Below are positions 7,621-14,635 of a DNA stretch of 28,208 nucleotides, piece after piece. Source of the stretch: JALOAR01 sp964348605 (GTDB taxonomy: Bacteria > Patescibacteriota > Minisyncoccia > UBA6257 > Colwellbacteraceae); assembly GCA_964348605.1 (NCBI GenBank), contig CAYGDC010000004.1, positions 1 through 28,208 on the forward strand. The letters are read 5' to 3'. The notes under the pieces were generated by a model, which worked only from the letters and a program-made list of their open reading frames with translations, was not told the DNA's origin and ran no database searches. Position 1 is the stretch's first letter. Each line of letters starts with the position of its first letter. The position numbers and the translations under genes were made by a program.

Positions 7621-8763
7621 TTATTTTTTTAAAATTTTGACTTTAGATTTAGTAAGCCTGAGAGAAGTTTGCTTTGTAGATGTAAGTTTATTTAAAAATT
7701 CTTCCATATTTGCGTAAGCTACGCCAATATAACTATCCGAAGCGCCATAATAAACTAAAAGTTTGTCATCTTTTATTACTGCTCCTGAAGCATAAATAAC
7801 CCCAGCCTTAAAGCCATTATTTTCATAATCTTGGTCTGGCTCAAGTACCGGCACTAATGAACGATGGATAATTTTTGCAGGATCTTTAAAATCAAGCAAC
7901 ATAGCTCCTAATTTATATTTACTTAAATCATCGTCCATTGCGTGATAAAAAACAAGCCATCCTTTATTTGTTTTAAGCGGTGGAGCGCCAACGCCCCTAA
8001 TCCATTTTTCCCAGCCATTTTTATCTTGATTTTTGCCGTTATAATAACTTTTGATATGCTCGCCGGGCTTAAATTCAAGGCTGTCGCGATAAGAAATGGA
8101 TATTTGGGGACTAATGCTGTGTAAAATAGCATATTTGCCGTTAATTTTTTCCGGAAAAATTACCCAATTTTTATGAACTTCTCCAGGAGCAGAAATTAAA
8201 ACAGGCAATTTCCATTGCCATTTTTTTTGCAAAAAATCCTTAATTTTTATTGAAGTTAAAGCTACCCGTAGCCCATCTCCACAAGCAGTATATGTCATAA
8301 AAAGCTCATCTTCCTTACCAACGCGCGTAAGGCGAGAATCTTCACATCCTCCGAAGCTACCGCCTGATGCAAAAGAATAATAACTAAAAGCTGTTTTTGT
8401 GACGCGATGGTTATAAATTGGATATGGCGATCGTTCATTAATCGCAAAGCCATCGCTAGAAGCAGCATATCCTAATCGCGAAATACCATCTTCTCCAATA
8501 GCTCGATAAATAAAATGAATTTTGTTTTTAAGAAAAATAGCTCCTGGATTAAACACCTGCCAGGCCTCCCAGCTATTATCTTCTTTAGGCGAAATAATGG
8601 GATTTTCTATATATTTGTGGAAGATAGAAAGATTTGATTTAATAGTCCTTTTTTTTCTTTCTGGTTTTAATAAAGAGCTTTTCTTTTTTTTAGCCGAAAC
8701 AACAGCTTGTGTCTTATTTTTTTTATTACTAACACTAGAAGATTTTATGATAATTTTCTTCAT
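7621..8763 (-). CDS. GH130 family glycosidase/phosphorylase with basic N-terminal tail
   Basis: 380 residues. Residues 1-48 are a Lys/Ser-rich, low-complexity basic tail (KKKIIIKSSS-like, ending KKRTIKS) with no hydrophobic core, so it is not a signal peptide; nucleic-acid or surface binding is possible. The GH130 propeller follows: SWEAWQVFNPGA (64-75), IYRAIGEDG (85-93), EDSR (141-144, Pro of the usual EDPR replaced by Ser, catalytic Asp kept), FPEKINGK (203-210), GVGAPPLKT and GWLVFYHAM (about 268-276). The Arg that commonly follows LH after FPEK is Ser here, which may bear on phosphate use. First gene of the four-gene operon; the start ATG follows an A-rich stretch without a recognisable Shine-Dalgarno. 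Family is clear; mannoside specificity is inferred from family and neighbours. Confidence 0.9.
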   Translation of the reverse strand: MKKIIIKSSSVSNKKNKTQAVVSAKKKKSSLLKPERKKRTIKSNLSIFHKYIENPIISPKEDNSWEAWQVFNPGAIFLKNKIHFIYRAIGEDGISRLGYAASSDGFAINERSPYPIYNHRVTKTAFSYYSFASGGSFGGCEDSRLTRVGKEDELFMTYTACGDGLRVALTSIKIKDFLQKKWQWKLPVLISAPGEVHKNWVIFPEKINGKYAILHSISPQISISYRDSLEFKPGEHIKSYYNGKNQDKNGWEKWIRGVGAPPLKTNKGWLVFYHAMDDDLSKYKLGAMLLDFKDPAKIIHRSLVPVLEPDQDYENNGFKAGVIYASGAVIKDDKLLVYYGASDSYIGVAYANMEEFLNKLTSTKQTSLRLTKSKVKILKK

Positions 8764-8808
8764 ATTTTTTAATTATATAAAATATTAATAATAATTCATA
8801 ATTTACAA

Positions 8809-8835
8809 TTTTAAAGAGACTAACATTCTTTAAAA
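8809..8835. repeat. 9-bp inverted repeat between GH130 operon and tRNA-Leu
   Basis: TTTTAAAGA and TCTTTAAAA form a perfect 9-bp inverted repeat around a 9-base loop. It lies 46 bases upstream of the first GH130 gene and 26 bases downstream of tRNA-Leu(CAA). It has little GC and no strong T-run after it, so it is a poor terminator. An operator for the GH130 operon is possible. No further regulatory element is certain in 8764-8860, which is very AT-rich. Confidence 0.4.
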
Positions 8836-8860
8836 GTTGTCTACTGTGTGTTAATAAAAG

Positions 8861-8942
<82 letters not shown>

Positions 8943-8953
8943 ATACTCTTATT

Positions 8954-8982
8954 AGAGTATGTTAATTATAAATACTGGTCAA
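8954..8982 (-). promoter_or_regulatory. Promoter of tRNA-Leu(CAA)
   Basis: TTGACC (8977-8982) and TACTCT (8954-8959) separated by 17 bp, with the predicted start about 5 bases before the mature tRNA. A 7-bp inverted repeat ATACTCT/AGAGTAT (8943-8960) overlaps the -10 box and the start site. Confidence 0.65.
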
Positions 8983-9044
8983 TTGCTTTTTTGTAATTTC
9001 TGCTGGATATAAACTGATTATATTTTTTATATTTGATTACTTAT

Positions 9045-9071
9045 AAAAAAATAAGCCATTTAATGCTTATT
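9045..9071 (-). terminator. Intrinsic terminator of the rpoB-to-PAP2 operon
   Basis: On the minus strand AATAAGC and GCTTATT form a 7-bp stem with an 8-base loop, followed at once by a run of seven T. It lies about 85 bases beyond the PAP2 stop codon and is the first terminator-like element after rpoB. The rest of 8983-9154 is AT-rich with nothing recognisable. Confidence 0.7.
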
Positions 9072-9154
9072 AAAAGCTAATCATTATCGCGTTATTTTTA
9101 TTAAAATTAGTTTTTCACAAACTTGCCTAATTATAAGTCTTTTTTAAAATGAAG

Positions 9155-9712
9155 TTATTCATCTGCTTTAGGTGCAACAATAATTGTAGGCACCACAGGT
9201 AGTAGATTTTTTTTAACAAACAAAAAGCTTAATGCGCCAATCAATATACCTAAGAAGAAAGCTGACCCCCAATATATTCCAGCGACTATTCTTGCTATTC
9301 CGGCAAAAATCACTAATAAAGATGCCATAATACCAAATTGTTTATTTATAAAAATAAAAGTGAGTGCGATAGGTATTAAAAAAGTCATATGTTCTGATAT
9401 CAAGCCGCTTGTGAGAGAGTGCGATATTATTGGCTTAACATCAAAAACTTCAAATGGACGAGGAATATAAAAAAAATTATGAATTACTATAGCAATAAAT
9501 CCACGCGCCATAATAGAGCTAATTACCGCGATTGCAAAATAATAAAATTTTAATTTAAAACTCCTAATATAAAATATCGTTGCTATAAACCAAATTATAA
9601 TAATCCATGGCAAGATGGATCCTAAAAAAATTACAATCAATCTTAAAAAAGAAGATTGATTAGCTATTTCAAAAACAGCTTTTATTAGAGATTCCTCAAG
9701 GGAAAATGGCAT
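9155..9712 (-). CDS. PAP2-like integral membrane protein with degenerate active site
   Basis: 185 residues with about five or six hydrophobic helices. The fold and motif spacing of PAP2 lipid phosphatases (undecaprenyl-diphosphatase type) are visible: RP at 85-86 in the C1 motif, SEH at 106-108 in place of SGH, and AR at 140-141 leading the C3 motif. Several catalytic positions are changed. The C1 Lys is His78, the C3 nucleophile His is Tyr147, and the C3 Asp is Ala151. So the family is recognisable but a normal phosphatase mechanism is doubtful. It starts 7 bases after rpsR and is the last gene of the polymerase/ribosomal operon. It could be a pseudoenzyme that binds lipid phosphate, or a diverged membrane protein with another task. 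Confidence 0.72.
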   Translation of the reverse strand: MPFSLEESLIKAVFEIANQSSFLRLIVIFLGSILPWIIIIWFIATIFYIRSFKLKFYYFAIAVISSIMARGFIAIVIHNFFYIPRPFEVFDVKPIISHSLTSGLISEHMTFLIPIALTFIFINKQFGIMASLLVIFAGIARIVAGIYWGSAFFLGILIGALSFLFVKKNLLPVVPTIIVAPKADE

Positions 9713-9719
9713 TTAAATA

Positions 9720-9923
9720 TTACTTTCTAACATATGGCAAAAGCGCCATAAACCTTGCTCTTTTAATAGCTTCGCTAAGCTTTCTTTGATGCTTAGCACA
9801 AGTGCCAGTATGTTTTGGATCTATAATTTTTGCCTGACCTGAAACAAACCGTTTTAATAAATCGGCATCTTTATAATCTATGTCTATAAAATTGCGTGAG
9901 CAGAAAAAACACTGTTTATCCAT
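9720..9923 (-). CDS. rpsR: 30S ribosomal protein bS18
   Basis: 67 residues, normal short length. The core IDYKDADLLKRFVSGQAKI, TGTCAKHQRKLSEAIKRAR and the end ALLPYV are diagnostic. Cys5, Cys8, Cys42 and His45 make a CxxC/CxxH set that could bind zinc, the metal-binding form of bS18. The protein pairs with bS6 on the 30S platform, and both genes flank ssb, the usual bacterial order. It lies 27 bases after ssb. Confidence 0.97.
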   Translation of the reverse strand: MDKQCFFCSRNFIDIDYKDADLLKRFVSGQAKIIDPKHTGTCAKHQRKLSEAIKRARFMALLPYVRK

Positions 9924-9950
9924 TGAGAGTTAATTTTAATACTTTTATTA

Positions 9951-10436
9951 TTAAAAAGGCAAGTCTTCGGGCTTAATTTCTCCATCATCTTCTATTTTAA
10001 TAATAGGAATCTCTTCTCTATCTTCACTATATTGCGCAGAATCATTGTTGCCATCTAGCGCTCCTTCTTCAGGAGATGCATTATTAGTATTTTTTGTGGC
10101 GGAAGAGAAAGACCTAGGCCCAAGTTGCATTTTTTCACCAATGATCTCAGTTGTTTTTCTTGTTGCACCATCTTTTCCCTGCCAGCTTCGTGTTTGAAGC
10201 CTGCCTTCAATAAAAACCATTCCTCCTTTAGTTAAAAACTGGCCGGCAACATCTGCTTGCCTGCCCCATAAAACGACGTTGTGAAACTCTGTAGATTGTT
10301 GCTTAGCACCAGACTTATCATTCCACGTCCGATTAGTAGCGATGCTTAAGGTGGTTACTCTATCGCCCATCGGCGTTGTTCTGATTTCTGGATCAGCTGT
10401 TAGTCTCCCCATAACAAATACTTTATTTAAATTCAT
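9951..10436 (-). CDS. ssb: Single-stranded DNA-binding protein
   Basis: 161 residues. An OB-fold occupies about residues 1-108: MNLNKVFVMGRLTADPEIR at the start, TEFHNVVLWGRQADVA and VFIEGRLQTRSWQGKDG further on. A flexible, acidic Asn/Ser/Glu-rich linker follows. The chain ends in the acidic tip EDLPF, the docking site for SSB-interacting replication and repair proteins. It lies between rpsF and rpsR in the common order. It coats single-stranded DNA during replication, recombination and, with DprA elsewhere in this window, possibly transformation. Confidence 0.97.
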   Translation of the reverse strand: MNLNKVFVMGRLTADPEIRTTPMGDRVTTLSIATNRTWNDKSGAKQQSTEFHNVVLWGRQADVAGQFLTKGGMVFIEGRLQTRSWQGKDGATRKTTEIIGEKMQLGPRSFSSATKNTNNASPEEGALDGNNDSAQYSEDREEIPIIKIEDDGEIKPEDLPF

Positions 10437-10447
10437 AATTATTTTAT

Positions 10448-10999
10448 TTAAGAATTTGTTAATAATTCTTTTAATTTTTCATCAAAAGCTACTTCATCTA
10501 TGTCGTCATTAGCTAATATATGATTTTCTGTTAGAGGATTATCACTTAAAAGCTCTTTAATTAAGGGCGACTTATCTGTTTGTAATAATGTAATTTCCTC
10601 GGTTGATTCGGCTGTAGTAGGGCGATCTTCGTTTACTGGGTTATTTATGTTATTTACAATATTTATACTGTTAATATCTTCTTTATCCTTTTGATTCCTG
10701 GCAAATCGAGAGCTTATTTTTCTCACAGAAGCAGTAACAATAAGGAATCTTAAAATGCCTTCTGCAAATTTAAGTTGCTCATCTATTTTAATAATCATTT
10801 CTGACGCTCCCTCGAATGTTGTTGATCCAAAAAGCGCTGATGTTTGTTTTTTAATAGGATAAGCAAGCTTAAGCTCAGTAAGTCTTCCCTCTGTAATATT
10901 TTGAGCGCCAACATGATTTAGGGACTTTAAAACCGTCTCTTTATCGGACTCTGTCTTTGCAAGATATGATATTGTGTATTGTTTTTTACCCTCAGTCAT
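10448..10999 (-). CDS. rpsF: 30S ribosomal protein bS6 with long acidic C-terminal extension
   Basis: 183 residues. Residues 1 to about 100 have the bS6 fold pattern: YTISYLAKTES at the start, GRLTELKLAYPIKKQTSALFG in the middle, and an LRFLIVTASVRK segment. Typical bS6 is 95-140 residues. The last about 80 residues form an Asn/Glu/Asp-rich, probably disordered tail with a final helix-like segment (DEVAFDEKLKELL). It starts 20 bases after rpoC, so it is likely cotranscribed with the polymerase genes, and precedes ssb by 11 bases. bS6 binds bS18 and 16S rRNA on the 30S platform. The tail's role is unknown. Confidence 0.93.
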   Translation of the reverse strand: MTEGKKQYTISYLAKTESDKETVLKSLNHVGAQNITEGRLTELKLAYPIKKQTSALFGSTTFEGASEMIIKIDEQLKFAEGILRFLIVTASVRKISSRFARNQKDKEDINSINIVNNINNPVNEDRPTTAESTEEITLLQTDKSPLIKELLSDNPLTENHILANDDIDEVAFDEKLKELLTNS

Positions 11000-11019
11000 T
11001 GTTTCAAATTATCAAACGA

Positions 11020-14000
11020 TTAGTCTTCTGTCAATTTATCTACTTCTAGCTCTGTGGGCTGATCAGAATCAGACACAGATGATGTTTCTTTAATAGGCGC
11101 TTCTCCAGTGGTTAAAAATTCATTCCTATAAGTTGCGCCGATAGGCAATAAGCGTCCAATAATAACATTTTCTTTTAATCCTCTAAGCTTATCTATCTTG
11201 CCTTCACTTGCTGCACTGACAAGAATTCTCGCGGTCTCTTGAAACGAAGCCGCAGATAAAAATCCTTCAGATGCTAATGCTGACTTAGTAATACCAAGCA
11301 ATAATTCTTCTGCTCGCGCAGGTTGCTTACCTGCTTTTTTTAATGCACGATTAGCTTCAAAAAATTTTGATTTATCTGTAACTTCTCCGGCAACAAAATC
11401 AGTATCTCCAACATTGGTGATTTTTACTCTACTAAACATTTGTTTAATGATAACTTCAATATGCTTATTATTTATTCCCGCTCCTTCTGATATATATATT
11501 CTTTGTATTTCTTGAATAATATAGCGATAAACTGCTTCTTTTCCTTTTAAGGCATAAAATTCTTTTAAATCAAGGCTTCCTTCTGATATGGCAGTTCCCT
11601 TGTCTATAGCTTGACCTGTTTCAACGCGTAAAAAAATACCTCTCGGAAATTGATATTCTACTGTTTTTTCTTTTTTAGACTTACTGCCGATTGCTTTTAA
11701 GCGTACTATGCGTAAATCTTGTTTTTCCTCAATAGAATCAACTACTGCGTCATACTCAGCAAGAACTGCCTTGCCTTTTGGTATACGCGCCTCTAAAAGT
11801 TCTTCGACACGCGGAAGGCCTGATGTAATATCAGCATGCGCAACACCTCCTGCGTGGGTAGTGCGCAGGGTAAGCTGTGTGCCTGGCTCACCAATAGACT
11901 GCGCAGCAACTATACCAACTGCTTCGCCTATCTTAATAAGTCCGCCGTGACCAAGATCTAAGCCGTAGCAGTGCGAACAAACGCCATGCAGCGTTCTACA
12001 AGTTAATACTGATCTAATTTTTACTAACTCAATAGTTGAGGATTCTATTGCTTTAGCAAGCAACATTGTAATAATGTCTCCTGCTTTAGCGATTATTTTT
12101 CCATCAGACTTAACATCTTCTATGAGTACACGTGAAAATATTCTATCAGAAAACTTGTGCCCGAACTCATTACCATCGTTGCGCTTTATTTCTATCCCTT
12201 CTTTTGTTCCGCAATTATCTTCTCTAACTATTACATCTTGCGCAACGTCAATCATGCGCCTTGTAAGATATCCCGCCTCCGCAGTTTTTAGAGCCGTGTC
12301 TACTAGTCCTTTGCGATTGCCGTGAACTGAATTAAAATATTGTAATGATGTAAAGCCTTCTTTATAAGAGGAAGTAATAGGAAGATCTATAGTTTCTCCT
12401 TTTGGGTTCTTGACTAATCCCCTCATTCCTATCATCTGATTTATTTGTTCCCAGCTTCCTCTCGCACCAGAAGTGATAATTTGATAAACAGGATTTTTGA
12501 CATCAAGTGATTTAGCAACAATCTTTTCTATTTGTGATTTAGTATCATGCCAAACCTCAATCGCTCTTACTCTTCTTTCTTCATTAGTTAATAATCCTTC
12601 TTGATATTGTGTATCAATAGCATCTGTTTTTTTATAAGCATTATCAAGTATTGCTTGCTTTTCCGGCGGAATTTTTAAATCAGATATGCTCCATGTTATG
12701 CCTGAGCGTGTAGCATAATAAAACCCAAGCTGAGAAATTTTATCAAGAATATTGCTTGTTTGTTCAAATCCGTACTTCGTTATTATATTCGCAAAAAATT
12801 GATTTAGCTCTTTTTTATTTAAAGTATGATTAACATATCCAAAATCACTAGGAATAGATTCATTAAAGATAACTCTTCCAACAGTAGTAATAAATTCTTT
12901 ACCAATTTTAATGGGCACTCTAAGCCCTATTGCTCCAAATTCATAAGCAAGCTTTGCTTCGTTCTGGCTAGAAAATATTTTGATCTCTTTTGGTTTGTCG
13001 ATTTCTTCTTCAGTTAGATAGAAAAGCCCAAGCACAATATCATTCCATGGTCCCGGTACTGGGCTGCCTGATGCTGGCTTTAAGAAGTTTTTGCTAGAAA
13101 GCATTAAGTCTCTTGCTTCTTTCTGCCCTTCTTCAGTTAGCGGCACATGTACAGCCATTTGGTCTCCATCAAAGTCTGCATTAAAACCAGAACAAACGAG
13201 TGGCGGAATTTGTATAGTAAGATCTTCTATAAGATTGGGCTTAAATGCTTGAATACCAAGCCTATGCAATGTCGGCGCTCTGTTTAGTAACACATATCTA
13301 TTTTGTATTACTTCTTCTAATATTTCCCATACTTCTGCTGGTCCAAGATCTATGAGCCTGTTTGCGTTTTTAACATTATGAGCAAGTCCTTTTGTTAAAA
13401 TTTTACTAATAACAAATGGTTTAAAAAGCTCTAGTGCCATTTTTTTAGGAATACCACATTCATCATAGCGAAGTTTTGGTCCAACTACGATAACCGATCT
13501 CCCTGAATAATCTACTCTTTTACCAAGCAAGTTCTGCCTGAATCTTCCCTGTTTGCCCTTAAGCATGTCTGCGAGCGAACGAAGGGGCCTTTTTTTAGAA
13601 GTTAATTGAGAACGGCCCATTCTCGCGGTATTATCTATTAATGCATCAACAGCCTCCTGAAGCATTCTTTTTTCATTAACAACAATAATGTCTGGGGCGT
13701 TAAGCTCTAAAAGTTTTTTAAGTCTATTATTGCGATTAATGACTCTTCTATAAAGATCATTTAGGTCAGAGGTCGCATATCTCCCGCCATCTAGCGCCAC
13801 CATTGGACGAAGATCTGGTGGCAAAACAGGAAGCTCTGTCATTATCATCCATTCGGGCTTAATGCCATTTCTTTGCATTGCTGTAAAAAACTTAAGGCGA
13901 CGGAAAAGATATTGTCTGCGATTTGCGTCCTCTGTTTTAGTAAGCTCTTTTTCTGTGGCTTGTATTTCTTTATTAAGATCAATGTTTTGTAATACTCTAC

Positions 14001-14634
14001 GCACTCCTTCAGCGCCACTCATAGAAACAAAAACATCTCCAAATCTTCTAGAGAAACTATAATATTCTGTTTCTGAAAGCACCATGCCTGGACGCAAAGT
14101 TTTGAGAGTATGACGAATTTGTTCTGCTGCCGTTTCAAGTTCGTCTTGTATATCGTCTTCTGTTCTCTTTCTAGATTTTAATTCTTTATCTATTTCAGCA
14201 AGGGCTGATTTTCTGCGATCTTCGTCAACAGACACTACTATAAACGCCGCGTGGTAGATAACTTTTTCAAGTTTTGATACTGGAACATTTACGGCAAGCC
14301 CAATTCTTGATGGGACGCTTCTTAGAAACCAAATATGTGCAATCGGAGTCGCAAGGTTAATATGGCCCATTCTTTCGCGTCTTACAATTGAGCGAGTAAC
14401 CTCAACACCGCATTTATCGCACTTAATGCCTTTATAGCGAATTTTTTTATACTTACCGCAATAACATTCATAATCTTTAGTAGGACCGAATATTCTTTCT
14501 GAAAATAATCCATCTTTTTCAGGGCGCTGTGTTCTATAATTAATAGTTTCTGGCTTAATAACCTCACCATAAGATGATTTTAGAATTTCTTCAGGAGATG
14601 CAATTTTAAGTTTTATAGAATGAAAATTGTCCAT
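11020..14634 (-). CDS. rpoC: DNA-directed RNA polymerase subunit beta'
   Basis: 1204 residues, shorter than E. coli (1407) because large lineage inserts are lacking. The N-terminal zinc ribbon (CYCGKYK, then CDKCGVEV) lies at about residues 57-80. The catalytic NADFDGDQM, whose three Asp hold the active-site magnesium, is at about 484-492. The second zinc cluster is built from CGTKEG and the later LTCRTLHGVCSHCYG. The trigger loop region AAQSIGEPGTQLTLRTTHAGG is intact. It starts one base after the rpoB stop. An acidic C-terminal tail ends the chain. All landmarks of a working beta' subunit are present. Confidence 0.99.
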   Translation of the reverse strand: MDNFHSIKLKIASPEEILKSSYGEVIKPETINYRTQRPEKDGLFSERIFGPTKDYECYCGKYKKIRYKGIKCDKCGVEVTRSIVRRERMGHINLATPIAHIWFLRSVPSRIGLAVNVPVSKLEKVIYHAAFIVVSVDEDRRKSALAEIDKELKSRKRTEDDIQDELETAAEQIRHTLKTLRPGMVLSETEYYSFSRRFGDVFVSMSGAEGVRRVLQNIDLNKEIQATEKELTKTEDANRRQYLFRRLKFFTAMQRNGIKPEWMIMTELPVLPPDLRPMVALDGGRYATSDLNDLYRRVINRNNRLKKLLELNAPDIIVVNEKRMLQEAVDALIDNTARMGRSQLTSKKRPLRSLADMLKGKQGRFRQNLLGKRVDYSGRSVIVVGPKLRYDECGIPKKMALELFKPFVISKILTKGLAHNVKNANRLIDLGPAEVWEILEEVIQNRYVLLNRAPTLHRLGIQAFKPNLIEDLTIQIPPLVCSGFNADFDGDQMAVHVPLTEEGQKEARDLMLSSKNFLKPASGSPVPGPWNDIVLGLFYLTEEEIDKPKEIKIFSSQNEAKLAYEFGAIGLRVPIKIGKEFITTVGRVIFNESIPSDFGYVNHTLNKKELNQFFANIITKYGFEQTSNILDKISQLGFYYATRSGITWSISDLKIPPEKQAILDNAYKKTDAIDTQYQEGLLTNEERRVRAIEVWHDTKSQIEKIVAKSLDVKNPVYQIITSGARGSWEQINQMIGMRGLVKNPKGETIDLPITSSYKEGFTSLQYFNSVHGNRKGLVDTALKTAEAGYLTRRMIDVAQDVIVREDNCGTKEGIEIKRNDGNEFGHKFSDRIFSRVLIEDVKSDGKIIAKAGDIITMLLAKAIESSTIELVKIRSVLTCRTLHGVCSHCYGLDLGHGGLIKIGEAVGIVAAQSIGEPGTQLTLRTTHAGGVAHADITSGLPRVEELLEARIPKGKAVLAEYDAVVDSIEEKQDLRIVRLKAIGSKSKKEKTVEYQFPRGIFLRVETGQAIDKGTAISEGSLDLKEFYALKGKEAVYRYIIQEIQRIYISEGAGINNKHIEVIIKQMFSRVKITNVGDTDFVAGEVTDKSKFFEANRALKKAGKQPARAEELLLGITKSALASEGFLSAASFQETARILVSAASEGKIDKLRGLKENVIIGRLLPIGATYRNEFLTTGEAPIKETSSVSDSDQPTELEVDKLTED

Positions 14635-14635
14635 T

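Noticed and set aside
7923..8132. 69-codon minus-strand frame inside the first GH130 gene
   Set aside because: It lies in another frame of the same strand within an intact, motif-rich gene and has no ribosome site.
8764..8860. Intrinsic terminator after tRNA-Leu(CAA)
   Set aside because: The 8809-8835 inverted repeat is almost pure A/T and lacks a following T-run of adequate length, so I list it only as a repeat.
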